From Mytilus trossulus (lineage: Eukaryota; Mollusca; Bivalvia; Mytilida; Mytilidae): a DNA stretch of 64,000 nucleotides. Each line of letters opens with the position of its first letter. Within the stretch, counting starts at the first letter, position 1. The stretch spans positions 77,951,127 through 78,015,126 of the forward strand of contig NC_086378.1 in the NCBI RefSeq assembly GCF_036588685.1, read 5' to 3'. The notes beneath the pieces are model-generated. The model had not been told where the DNA came from. It made no database searches and saw only the letters and a list, made by a program, of their open reading frames with translations. Positions 45,701 to 56,672 of this stretch are shown piece after piece. The translations under genes were made by a program, and so were the position numbers.

Positions 45701-48700
45701 GTGGTAAAATCTCAAATTTGGCATTTAAATTAGAAAGATCATATCATAAGGAGTAAGTGTACTAAGTTTTAAGTTTATTGGACTTCAACTTAATGGAAAA
45801 CTGCCTCGCCCAATAATTTTAACCTGAAGCGGGACAGACGGACGGACCGTCAAACGGACGAACAGACGGTACGACGAACGAACGGACGCATAGACCAGAA
45901 ATCATAATGCCAATAAATAGTGTATACAAATCAGCAAACACACATCGAAACAACATCTGATACAAATATTTGATAATACTTTAAGATATTGGATCATATA
46001 TTCATTGGCTTTCAATAATAACGACTTCAATATGTACACTAAAGATATGTATCATGTTGAACTAACTTTAAATCAAGCTAATACTAACAATGAACACTGC
46101 CCTTTTCTGGTGGTTGATATCGATATCATAAACGGGTTAAGCATAATACCAAAATTTATGATAAAAGAGATGATTTTCATTTATCTTAATAAAATGAGAA
46201 TGGATTAAAACCATCTTATGATGTTTATACATACCAACTTGTTCGATTAGCTCGTGTGTGTAACAACAAATTAGATTTTAACGAAAGAGATATATGTATT
46301 ACTGAAAAATTATTACACCAGGATTTTCAATATCACAAACTAGTCAAACATTTAATAAATGTTATCATCGTTACAAGGACATCATTCCTAAATATAAATC
46401 AACATTGTGGCATTGGTAATATTCTTTACAAAGCACAAAAATGTCGGCATTCGCCTCAACAGCTAACAAATCTTGTTTAAACAGACTTACCAAGAAGGGA
46501 TATAGTTACTGTTATCAGTAAGTAAAATATGGCATATTTTGGCTTCGTTTTGATTCACTTATAAGGGTATTTGCATCGTGAATAAACACTTTTATTTTGA
46601 AACTAGTTGTTGGCTTGATACGGGTTAATATATGTTCTTCTCATATATTTTATGATGGTATGATACTATACCCTTAACAGGAGGTGTTGTTCTTGATATT
46701 CATACATGATGAAGACATATCATTCAATCAGCTCAAACTTGTTGTCGTTTGTTTCTTGGTATAATATTTGAATTTCGTTCATTATTTTGTACATACATAT
46801 AAGAATGTGGTGTGAGTGTCAATGAGACAACTCTCCATCCAAATAACAATATAAAAAATGAACCATTATAGGTCAATGAACGGCCTTCAACACAGAGCCT
46901 TGGTTCACAATAAAGAGCAAGCTATAAAGGACCCCAAAATTACTAGTGTAAACTCATTCAAATGGGAAATACACGGTTGTATAATCTATATAAAAAACGA
47001 GAAACGAGAAACACGTCGTATAAATTACATAAAAAATGACAACTACTGTACATCAGATTCCTGACTTAGGACAGGTTCGAATATTTGCAGCATAATAAAC
47101 GTTTTAATGGTACCAAACCTCCCTTTTTCTTAAACAATAGCATAACATCACAACATAGAAAAACACACGAAAAAATATCAATTGGAAGGATTAACTCAAT
47201 CAAAAAACGTAAATTAACACGGCTATGAACGAATTTTGATCTGCGATACCCGAATGCAAATGCATAACTAGTTAATAAAATATAAGGGACAAACATTCAT
47301 GGCCGAAGAGCAAACAAACAAATCCAAACAAAGCCATGGCAAGACACAACCGCAAAATATTTAACTCTTGGAAAATAATCACTTATGAAAAAAGGTGAAA
47401 AAAAAAACGGTTTTAATAATATATACAGGTAAATAAAAATAATAACTTTGTCGTTTTAGGTATACTACTTATGTGTATAAAATTCTTCCAATAATTAGGA
47501 ATATCATGAAAGTTCTGTCATATAAATACATAATGTAACACTAGATACAAATTGGAGTGAATATCAACAAACTATACAATTAAAGCTAGCTAAAACTTCC
47601 CTGTACAGATTTAAGGAGAATAATCTTGATGTTCATACAAATGTAGTACGAAGAAGTGAAAATTAGTAGATATTCCAAATAACAAAAGCTGGTATATAGA
47701 CAAGATCCATATTAATTTAAAAATAGCAAAAAAGCATTATAAACAGTATCAACAGGTCGAATTAACAAAAAAATACGATTTGAGATTACTCGCATGCAGT
47801 TACTGATCATGCTGATATGTATACATAAGACCGTTAGATTTCTCGTTTGAATTTTGTTCGTTTTTCATTTCTTGTTTTTTTTAGAGCTAACAATGCGACG
47901 GAACTTGCATATTGATTAGATATACTGTTCCCAGCTATGCGGGATGTCTTGTTCATTTTTGAAGAAGCAGACTCACTTTTTTTTAAATTAAAGTCTCGGA
48001 TAATGTCACTCTATGCTGAGATTACTACAACACATAGTTTTATAGTAGTCTCAGCTCTATGTCAAACCACCTTTTAAATCTTTTTATTGGAATTCATGAT
48101 TGTCAAAAATTAAAAAAAAAACCACTTACCTCATTCAAACATAACTTGTCAGTCGAACTATTTTCAGTAAAATTAACTAACAGTTTAAGAGTGCTATAAC
48201 TCAGGATTGGAGGTAAACCTTTATTGTCAATAAATCGTGTGCCGTAGCAAATAGGTCTATCATCTATATCTATATCTGCCTGGGGTATGCAATAATAATT
48301 CTTGTAAAGTTTCCATCCTAAAATTAGAACTGGATTTACACTGTAGTTATGACAACCCGGCAAAGACGATACCTCTAACGAAGATACACAATAACGCAAA
48401 TCTGACAACGACAGAGACATCGCATACTCATGAATAACAGATGGGCTGTCTAATAAGAGGGAGACCCTATCGGTAGGCGTCATGTCATTCATTTGGTCGA
48501 TAAGTCCAAAAAAGATGCCTGTAAACAACATTGGTGACATACTTAATTTCGTCTGACCGTTGCATTGTCCGCAGTATTTATTACTATAAACTCGTCCTTG
48601 ATGGTCATAAGCCCATGGTCCAACTTCCCTGATATCTTTCTTTTTACATAATAATTCTAAATCGGGTGTTACTGTAGGGCCTGTTTCAGGACAGTTTGAT

Positions 48701-49269
48701 ATTACTTGTATACCGTCGTCCCAATTAGCAGAGCTTCTTTGTTTGCATTCGTACAGACTACGATCAAGGGTCTCTGATTGGTTGGTTTGTTTTTCATGGT
48801 AACAACAGTCGTTGTAGATATGACATACTTCATCACATCGACAGTACTTAGTATTTATTGATTCCAAAAATTGACAAGTGGCGTACGTCTTGCATGGATC
48901 GTTGATAAACATGTCATATTGTTTCATTGTAGAATTAACAACAATATCCGTTGTCAATAAACCACCATTGTCAACTGTGTTATCATTTGTAATACTTCCT
49001 GGCGGCTCCATTGGTCTGTCATCTACAATATTCAAGAGGATGCTATCTAACATATCCGAAAACTCGACAGGTACTGAAATAGTTGCACTGTTTTTGTCAG
49101 GTAGATTTATTTCTTGCATAGTTGTTGCATGATGCTCGTATTCAGTAACGTCTGATCTTTCAGCGGTATCTGGAATTTGATTACCTCCAAGCCATAGTTC
49201 AGCATTGACAAATAGAATTCTCAATGTAAGATAAAACAGAAAAACATTTAGCGACAGCGCCCTGTCCAT
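42762..49269 (-). CDS. Secreted somatomedin-B-like protein, probably GPI-anchored (three exons, 625 residues)
   Basis: Minus-strand exons 49269-48130 (380 codons), 45056-44733 (108) and 43175-42762 (137 plus TAA), all with GT/AG borders and all phase 0. Residues 1-23 are a signal peptide (hydrophobic LFYLTLRILFV, then NA cleavage). Residues ~126-175 hold eight Cys in a somatomedin-B-like pattern (C..C..CRCDEVC..DCC..C). Further Cys motifs (YCGQCNG, YYCIPQ, PICYG) and many N-glycosylation sequons follow. The wording ISNCP..LLC..GPWAYDHQGRVYSNKYCGQC resembles ectodomains of the expanded lophotrochozoan SMB/adhesion-GPCR-like families, but no seven-helix region is present. The C-terminus is a small-residue stretch (GTSSTTS) followed by a hydrophobic tail SLLLILFVLKLL, as in GPI-anchor signals. 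AATAAA on this strand lies at 42649-42644. Ligand and role are unknown. Confidence 0.85.
43176..44732. other. Intron 2 of the somatomedin-B gene
   Basis: Bounded by GTAAG (44732) and CTATTACAG (43176) on the minus strand. AT-rich; the small plus-strand frames at 43457-43672 and 44361-44555 have no features. A short phrase near 44225-44320 (AAATCAAATGGTGGCTCCCT) is MITE-like. Confidence 0.6.
45330..45640 (-). repeat. Interspersed repeat copy, same family as 36330-36565
   Basis: Contains GAGGGACGAAAGATACCAAA, GACAACGCCATGGCTAAAAA, AACCCCACCAAAAACTAGGG and GCTCCTGCTCCACATGTTGC. I recognise it as a common mussel repeat. The frames at 45285-45619 belong to it. Confidence 0.75.
45836..45892. repeat. 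Simple-sequence tract of GACGGACG / ACGAACGG units
   Basis: Irregular 4-bp-based tract (ACGGACGGACCG, ACGAACGAACGGACGC), followed by AGACCAGAAATCATAATGCC, a phrase I associate with a mussel repeat end. Confidence 0.7.
45950..46500 (+). pseudogene. Reverse-transcriptase-like relic of a bivalve multi-copy retroelement
   Basis: Across shifting frames there are a degraded YLDDI-like catalytic phrase (~45985), NNNDFNMYTKD, HVELTLNQANTNNEHCPFL (~46050-46110), a VDIDIINGL phrase (~46120) and, in a second open frame, NNKLDFNERDICITEKLLHQ (~46260-46320) and YHKLVKHL. I recognise this order as the palm end and following region of a reverse transcriptase abundant in bivalve genomes; assignment to Penelope-like or another class is uncertain. 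Frameshifts and a missing segment between the two frames show it is inactive. Confidence 0.55.
46805..47110 (-). repeat. Interspersed repeat copy (34435-34730 family)
   Basis: Phrases GTGTCAATGAGACAACTCTC, GGTCAATGAACGGCCTTCAA, AAAGGACCCCAAAATTACTA and TTCCTGACTTAGGACAGG. It contains the 68-residue frame 46858-47064, which is not a gene. Confidence 0.7.
47825..47965 (+). repeat. Interspersed repeat fragment (41095-41292 family)
   Basis: Phrases AGACCGTTAGATTTCTCGTT, GCTAACAATGCG and TTGTTCATTTTTGAAG match the start of the family, then the copy breaks off. Confidence 0.55.
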
Positions 49270-50150
49270 TTTTAATACAAAAGTTGATCAGATATTTTAC
49301 CACCGTTTATATAGTGCTATTTTTGAATGTTTTGTTATATGGTATCAGATGTTTTCATTTCCGAAATGTACACTTATTCTTATTACTGACCAGTAACAAT
49401 ATATTCTCGATGTACAACATTTGTAATTGAAGGACCGGTCATCTTTCGTCTACTTATGTCATTATTAAAATCTGAAGCGTCTGTGTTACGTTCATCAATC
49501 TATTTATTAAAACAAGATACTGCAATAATAGTTATCAAAGGATTATTATCTAATACGCCAGCAAAAACGCATATCGTATTAATAGATGAAACATACATAT
49601 ACCAATGTGTAATTTTTATAACCACATGAAACACAATATAGTACTTTGGATAGCAAATTAGCGTATAGGTTTTATTGTTACGAAATATCAACGGACTGGG
49701 TTGAATGTATTCAACTCATCAACGAACATTTCAATTTTAATATTACGAAAATATGTTCTAATTTTCATTCTCTGCATGCTTAGTAAATTGTTCCAAATGA
49801 AAAAAAAAGTAAAAGAAATCGAAATTTCAAGAAAATGCCTAAACTGTCTACCCCATTTATCTTAAAAAGTAGCACATGTAGATATATTTTTCACTACAAA
49901 TCTAACTTTGACTTGATGAAAAATAGCTTAAATGCAAACAGTTTTGTTCCAGCGGTGATATTTTGACGATATCAAGCCGTACCTTGACCTATAGGTGTCC
50001 ATAGAATATACCAAGGGTTACCTATTCACTGTTAAACCCAACCTTTTTAAATCATAATAAGGACATTTTTATCTTTTAATCGTGCTGCTTTTTCAATGTG
50101 AAACTGAAATATCTACAAAAATCAGGAAAGACAATTATTGCTTTTTATAT
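49270..50150. other. Upstream region of the somatomedin-B gene, no other gene seen
   Basis: This is 5' of the minus-strand ATG at 49269 and should contain its promoter. No TATA-like element at a convincing distance and no repeat of note. Confidence 0.4.
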
Positions 50151-50154
50151 GAAA

Positions 50155-50315
50155 TGTCTTATCGGGGCCTTTTATAGCTGACAATGCGGTATGGGCTTTG
50201 CTCATTGTTGAAGGCCGTACGGTGACCTATAGTTGTTTTATGTTCACGGTGTCATTTTGGTCTTTTGTGAATAGTTGTCTCATTGGCAATCATACCACAT
50301 CTTCTTTTTATATTA
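50155..50315 (+). repeat. Interspersed repeat copy (41095-41292 family)
   Basis: CGGGGCCTTTTATAGCTGAC, GGGCTTTGCTCATTGTTGAA, GGCCGTACGGTGACCTATAG and GTTGTCTCATTGGCAATCAT in order. Confidence 0.8.
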
Positions 50316-51014
50316 TTTTAAACGTACACAAGATCCCTTAAAACTAAAAATTAGCGAATTCTTTATTCCGTTTGATTCCCTCCGAACAATTTCTAATCAA
50401 GTTCTGAAAAATGCAATAAGCAATGATATACGCATTGTTTTATATGATCTTATATTAGAATGTATAGAATGTCCTATAATGTTATACAAGTACAGACAAG
50501 TAGTGATACTTTAATAAAATATTGAATCTGAATCTGAATCTGCAATTAGTTTGGTTTTATTAAAATGCGTTATTGTCATCAACAACCATTGACACAAAAC
50601 ATATGTACAACAAAGTCAAGCCGCCCGCCGGCCGCAAGGCCGTAACTACCCTTGAGGCAAGTGAGGCAATTGCCTCACTAAAATTTCGACTCTGATATTT
50701 TTTATACATATATAAAAATATAATAGTCATTTGTTGTTTTGTCTCAACCCTAATTTCTATAACTTGTCATCATTCCTTTCAAACTATTCTTCCTGGATAT
50801 AACTTAGCATCTCAACGGGTGATGTTTCTCGATTACATTAAACTATAGTAACGATAATCATCATGGATCTCTGGTTAAAAACAGGCTCTTGCAGAAAAAG
50901 GAAAAGCGACACTGAAGGTTAAGAAGGAATAAACTATTTTTTTGTGAACAGAGTCTGGGTATTGCATACAAATTTTTCATTAGAACAATCCAAAAACGAT
51001 AAGTAGACTGACAA

Positions 51015-51155
51015 ATCAAGTACAGGGCATCGCAAGGGGGCAGTCCTGTCTGCGTATTCATTTCTCCGTATCACCAACTTTTGACAAATCAAGTACTGGA
51101 CATCGCAAGGGGGCGGTCCTGTCTGCGTATTCATTTCTGCGTTTCAAGAACTTTC
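51015..51155. repeat. 73-bp tandem duplication inside the hAT relic
   Basis: Two copies (about 51017 and 51090) of a segment with ACAAATCAAGTAC, GGCATCGCAAGGGGGC / GACATCGCAAGGGGGC and TCCTGTCTGCGTATTCATTT. Confidence 0.9.
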
Positions 51156-51761
51156 ATCTTTCTCTTTACAGATAAATAAAATATAAATAATATGAAACAT
51201 GCATGGATTAGTTTTTATCCATGTTTCTTTAACCTCAAAAATTGAAAGAATATCCCATATTCCAATTTGATATTATTGAGGAATGGTAGAACCTTTAACA
51301 CAGGATTTTGTCTTTACTTATTAGGGACTGCGGAATTTCGTTTTCTTTTTCAGGGTCTCGGAATCGGACACCCCAACCCCTAACCCCTAAATTTATAGAT
51401 TCTGGAACTAAAATACCATCGACTATTTCCAGAAATAATTTGAAATTACGGACCTACATGTAAACGTCAAAAACTCCATTCAAATTTCCCTGTACCCATA
51501 TCATATATACTTACTCTATAGATATAATCATATACATGTATCTTTCCTCATTCTATCCCTAGTTAGTCTACTCTATGTCAGCATAACAGCGAGTTTACTG
51601 TTTTGTAAATGCGACTGTATGATGGTGCTTACAGGAAAGCTTTATTCCCTATTGCAAACAAAACTATTACTACCGATGCTGCTACCGAATTGCTGATGGA
51701 AAAGGAAGAAGACACTGATCATTGTGTTGATGATAATGTGCTACTTTTAGAAAAACAGAAT

Positions 51762-51890
51762 GCCCTAAATTGACTGAAAACTTGTAAAAGAGCATGCATG
51801 AGTGGCGAGAGATTGTGCGGTCTTGCCATGCTCAATATTCATCACGATAAGGATATCAGCAGACCAAATTATTATGCTGAAACGATTTAA
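51762..51890 (+). pseudogene. hAT transposase C-terminal dimerisation fragment
   Basis: In one frame this reads ALN-stop-LKTCKRACMSGERLCG then LAMLNIHHDKDIS and ends YYAETI-stop. This matches the conserved ALxRLKT..LRSxM..ERLxGLALLxIH phrase of hAT transposase C-termini. The stop codon TGA stands where Arg (CGA) is expected, as after CpG decay. No upstream RNase-H-like core could be traced. Confidence 0.7.
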
Positions 51891-52339
51891 CTGAGTGGCC
51901 ATAGAAAAAATTAGAAAACTCTACTGAATCAATGTTTGTTTTATGTTCTGGCAGCAGACTCAAATTGATATTTGGATGATATTATCTTACATATAAATTT
52001 AAATAAAGTTGTTAAAAATTTGATGTTAGTAAAAGTCTTAAAATATGAAAAATTTATATAAAAAGTGTCCGAATTCGAAACATTATCAAACTCTCTAAAA
52101 ATGCCTAGAATGCAGGATTTTGCACCATTCATTTCATACCCTCCAAAAATAAATTTCGCCTCGCTTCGCTCGGCTCAATTATTTTGCCTCACTAAAATAA
52201 GAGGCCTAGTTACGGCTTGAAGTGGAAGTTTTTAACGACCTTGACTGCCTTAACGAGTTGGGCTAAACAGCCCTTGCACGGTCGGTAACAGACATAATGC
52301 TTATGTATGGGTCGTATATCTCAAGAAGGGGGGTCAACA

Positions 52340-52480
52340 TTTTATCAGTGGCGTAGCTGGGTCATTTTTACGTGAACGCCGAGACCTTGGCGAGGGATAT
52401 GAGGGGTGCCAACCACTCAATGTTAAAGCACCTGCTGGTAGTGGGTTCGAAGCCCCCGAAAGCTATCGAGAATGAGATAC
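52340..52480 (+). repeat. Possible tRNA-derived SINE fragment
   Basis: Contains a B-box-like GGTAGTGGGTTCGAAGCCCC (52437-52456), preceded by GGCGTAGCTGGGTC (~52351). No full A-box or cloverleaf is evident, so it is not called a tRNA gene. Confidence 0.4.
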
Positions 52481-55115
52481 CGTAATGATTCCTGTCAGTA
52501 AAAAATCATTGATAGCAACATAATTTTGAATCTAAATGGTTTATTTGTTTTGGTTAATTTTTGTAATATGTTAACTTATTCATCGTGTTAAACTGGAAGC
52601 TAGCCTAATGGTTTTTGGTTTTAGAGAAAATGCCCAAACCAATATTACTTTTAAATAAGTTTAAAGGGTGCCCTGAGTGAGCATACAATCGACAAAAGCA
52701 CCTTTTAATGAACACGGAAAACAATATTGGTAAGAGATGCAATAAAAAAAAATGGAAACCTCGGATTTCTTTCCACAGAAAGTGAATCGATTTATCATTC
52801 CTTTAAAGCCCTTAAGGGATTTAAAAAAAATCAAAAATTTTAATTTGATATTTTTTCTTGATCTGGAATATTTCACCACAATCTATGAAGGTTTATAAAT
52901 TGAGCATGTAAAACAATTAATTGCGGAAAGAAGAGTCCGGCTATCTGTCTATCAGAAAAGAACAGAAAAATGAACAAAAACAATTTCTTTCAAAATTTTA
53001 GATTTAGAAACATTAGTCATAGAAAAAGCTTCTTCGGCATCTTCATAAAGTTCGATGAAGGTTCAACAAGTAGTTAATGTAATTGAGAAATGACCAAATG
53101 TAAGCCCAAACTGCGACCACTTATTAATTGCAGAGAGAAATACATTTTGTCCTTAAAATGCCGGAAAATTAAAGATATAATTGCATTATTATATTGCTCT
53201 GAATATACTCATTTGATCATAAACAGTTTCTGTCCAACTTTCGTAAAATTTCACGGAGAGTCATTCAAAAGACTTTATCCACATTCGGAACCTACATATT
53301 GATGCCGCTTTGTGTCGCTTTTGGAACATAAATCATAGGCTCGACAAAAATACAAACAGCATATCGAATCTGAGCAGATAGTCAATTGCTTTAAATATAA
53401 GAAAAGTAGAATTCATAGTACATGTAGATTCAGACTTTTACAAAAATTCGAACAAATATATTAAATGATCTATTTGATTAAATGTAATCCCTTTTTATTC
53501 AAAGTTGCAATCCATTGAGAAGCACAAGGTTGATGTGCTTTTGATAAGTTTTTCTTATTCTATATGTCGATTATTTGTTTTAATTTCACAATTCAAGTGT
53601 ACGCCCGGGCGTTTTGACGTAAACGTAGCTACGCGCATGTTTATGCTGTAATTGGAATACTTAAACGAATGCATTTTTAAGAAGGCGAAAAACATGGAAA
53701 TTGGAAATCAAGCGCAAAGTATATTCATAAAGTTGACAAATATACTGTGATGATATCGATGTCAAACATATATTGGTAAATCACGAACTCGTTAATTCAG
53801 AAAATGAATACCAGAACAAATGACCAAACTAATTAGTTAGGGAAATGGGTTTTGATATTTGATATATGGGCAGGTGAACGATAATATGCTGGTTAAAGAA
53901 AAGTCATGCATGTTGGTCTCTTATTTGCATGATGAAAGACGAGTAATTTGATTCCGTCATTTTGTTATACAATTCATATGAAAACAACCAAAGTGTACTA
54001 TGACAATTTTGTTTTTCTTTGTTTGTTTAATTCATTCATGACTTTGTCGCTCATAAATGTGTTAATGCAATTCTTTTTTATATTTAAGTTTAACAATTTA
54101 TATAAATAAAATACACTATTTTAATAAAAACACATGATCATGTTAAAGCAAACCGAAAAATTGTTAAAAAATAACCACAGTATATATGAGCAGAGACATA
54201 TAAAACAATATCTCTGAAATGAGCAACTCTTAACAAATTATATGTTTAACCAAGGACTTATATAGACGTTCCTGGTTTAACGCATCAGCAAAAATCCGTC
54301 CGTCATTCCTTAAAATTTTAAAGTACTTTGCAATGAAACACAAATAATAAGATTTTGTTTCAAAATAAAAATTCTATCATTATTAAATTCCATTTATGTA
54401 ACTGGTGAAAAAGCTCTTAACTATTTATTAACCCATTTTCGTACGGATTGTCTGTTGAATATATCATTAACGAGACACGAATTGTATTTTGTAACGTATT
54501 GTCGTGACTTAATTGACCCCCCTCCCCTTTGCCCTTGTGGGGAAAATTCGGTTGATTATATAGGGAAAGATATACGACTATAACCAGTTTAAAAAAAAAA
54601 GTTACATTTTCCCATAAACGATGTCTTAGTTTGATTTTTTTGTTCAGAAAATGTTCATTTTTTGTGTCTATCAGCTAATATTCAAGAAGTCAATTTGTGT
54701 TTCATCCACTGTTTAATTTCAATAAAAATTGGAATTGGAAAGAATTTAATGTGATGGGGTTTTTCTTTACTTCTCCTAGCCAACATGTGTAAAATAAACA
54801 ATGTTACGTCGTAGTCAGCAGTCGTTATGTTTTTGTCATTGGCACATGCTGTGCATGTAAATGTATATTCATTATATATATATCTCATTGATGTGTTTCA
54901 GGCACTTTTAAAAAAAAATCTTTTCGATTCAAATAGTCACGGATTGTTGCAGTATACCTCTAAGTCAATAAACAGAGTTTGATATCCGACAAACGGTGTT
55001 GCATTTATATCATTTTTTTCATTTTTTTTTTATTAATTTCTTGATAAACATTCATGTATAAATTTGATCAGTTGTTTATGTCCACCTAGACTTTCCTTAT
55101 TTTTTCCCCATTTTG
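52481..55115. other. Intergenic, no gene recognised
   Basis: AT-rich. Frames of 60-72 residues (52661-52879, 53090-53302, 54682-54888) have no domain features. At 54480-54590 one frame gives a CPCGENSVDYI phrase vaguely like a reverse-transcriptase tail, too weak to call. Confidence 0.4.
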
Positions 55116-55570
55116 GAAATATATGGTGAACCTTAAACTTGCCCTAACGCATACTTTTAGTATTTGCCCATTCAGTATTCTGGCCAGTTTTCAGTATACA
55201 TATAAATTATTGATAAAGTAATATTAAAAAATATACGTTAGGCAGCAACCATTTGATTTTCGGGGGGGGGGGGGGGGAGGGGGGCTATGTTTTTTTTTCT
55301 GTACAAACTTTTTTTTTATCTTCGGCGAAGAATTTTTTTTGTTTAGCGACTAATCGAAAACAATTTTTTTCTTTCAATTTTAGCATTAAATATAGTGGCA
55401 GCCGTGAGGGTGAAACATTCAATTTTTTTTCTCAGGGTCCAAAACAATTTTTTATTTTTCACCAAAAACTGGAAACAAACTTTTTTTTCAAAAAACATAG
55501 CCCCCCCCCCCCTGAAAATCAAATGGTTGCTGCCTTAGGGCAAGTTTAATGTCCACCATATATTTCCCGT
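55116..55570. mobile_element. Foldback/MITE element with a nested ~90-bp insertion
   Basis: The outer arms GGAAATATATGGTGAAC.. (~55116) and ..CCACCATATATTTCC (~55569) and the inner arms GGCAGCAACCATTTGATTTT (~55240) and AAAATCAAATGGTTGCTGCC (~55518) are both inverted pairs. On the right the outer and inner arms are contiguous (CTTAGGGCAAGTTTA); on the left they are split at 55149-55238 by a segment flanked by TAACGCATA and TATACGTTA, itself an inverted pair. The inner arms end in G- or C-homopolymers and T-rich sequence. The 98-residue frame at 55253-55549 is a translation artefact. Confidence 0.75.
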
Positions 55571-55593
55571 GGCACTCATGGACCTATAATGGT

Positions 55594-55634
55594 TCAAGGA
55601 TTTGTATAGTCTAACTATACAAATCCTTGAATGG
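55594..55634. repeat. Perfect short hairpin
   Basis: TTCAAGGATTTGTATAGT and ACTATACAAATCCTTGAA are exact reverse complements with a 3-5 base loop, just beyond the foldback element at 55116-55570. Confidence 0.85.
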
Positions 55635-55639
55635 TTTAA

Positions 55640-56510
55640 CTTGAGTATATTTCATAACTCAGTCATGATAATTTCAAATAAACAAATCTATTTTTAAAGT
55701 TTTAAATAATTTATTTGACAAACAAACAACTGAAACTGCACACCTGGAACCTGCGACAACGAATAAAACTGAAAATTGGGTACCCGTTGGTAGCCGTTGC
55801 AGTGCATATTTCTGTGAACCTTTTTATTGTAATTAGATATTTCTCTGATGATTCGTTGCAATAACAATCTTTCCGGAGATGACAATTGAGTTATCTCCAC
55901 TTGCATTTTGACTCTGGGGAAGTGGATATTACAATTCCCCTGGTAAAACAATAAACTAAAACGGTGCAGTAATAAAAAGTCTAGTAAGAATAGTCAAATA
56001 TCAAAATTATTCAACAGGATTCGCACACTAGTTAAAAACTGTTAAGGGTAACGGGGTATTCTTTATTTTTATCTCAAAATACAGGCTATTTCTGTCAGAG
56101 ATACAAAAATGTAAACAGTTAAATTTGTACATATACTTTATATTCAAGATGTAATTAATATCTACTCGTATAAGTAAAGGAGTAGGGCAGCAAGGGTCTC
56201 CATGACCTCTTTTATGAAGAGGCATTTAAATCTTCCTGCACCGTTCATTGACATGATTGATGAATTATCATCTCAGCTATCAGGTCCGTTCCCGCCCAGT
56301 ACACTTTTGCACCCTACATGAGCCCTACATGTTGTTCTGCCCTAGTTTGTTCACGCCCCAGTACATTTGCACTCTACATCATGTACATTTTTGCACCAAA
56401 TTCTTGATAAATTTCAGCTGAATAATAATAATTTTTTTTCTATATATAGTTACCAAAAAAAACCAGTAAGTGAATTACTATATGTAACGTTGGTTTTTTT
56501 TATTAATTTT
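55640..56510. other. Intergenic, unusual GCCC-rich phrase near 56280-56400
   Basis: An 85-residue minus frame at 55694-55951 has no recognisable domain. At 56280-56400 phrases such as ACACTTTTGCACCCTACATG recur irregularly and resemble, inverted, the text at 59995-60095 beyond the LINE. Confidence 0.4.
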
Positions 56511-56672
56511 TTTCTTCTTCTTCTTCCTTTATAGTACAGGCCTCCCAGGGGAGTATTATCGTACTGTTTTATGTACATGTTCGATGTGAGAACAACAAAT
56601 GTGCGGTAAGTGCGGATTATCTACAGTGAAAACGGTGATTTTTAAAATAACGATAAAAACAAGGTTGTACAT

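Larger units (their letters stand above)
45057..48129. other. Intron 1 of the somatomedin-B gene, loaded with repeats
   Basis: Bounded by GTAAGT (48129) and TTTTGACAG (45057) on the minus strand. It holds dispersed repeats (45330-45640, 46805-47110, 47825-47960), a GACGGACG-rich tract (45836-45892) and a reverse-transcriptase relic (45950-46500). Confidence 0.65.
50635..52220 (+). mobile_element. Decayed hAT DNA transposon (~1.6 kb)
   Basis: Ends are inverted: the left begins CAAGGCCGTAACTACC and the right ends GGCCTAGTTACGGCTTG, whose reverse complement reads CAAGCCGTAACTAGGCC. Subterminal GAGGCAATTGCCTCACTAAA (left) and GCCTCACTAAAATAAGAGGC (right) also relate the two ends. A relic of the hAT C-terminal dimerisation region lies inside at 51762-51890, reading in the left-to-right direction. 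Most of the transposase is gone. An 8-bp target duplication was not found. Confidence 0.65.

Noticed and set aside
52437-52456. tRNA gene
   Set aside because: Only a B-box-like stretch is present; no acceptor stem, anticodon arm or A-box could be folded around it.
54480-54590. CPCGENSVDYI phrase as a reverse-transcriptase tail
   Set aside because: Only one short phrase; no neighbouring motif supports it.
55253-55549. 98-residue frame rich in Phe and Gly/Pro
   Set aside because: It is produced by G-, T- and C-homopolymers of the foldback element.
55694-55951. 85-residue minus-strand frame as a gene
   Set aside because: No domain, signal peptide or splice context; it ends in a dispersed-repeat-like region.
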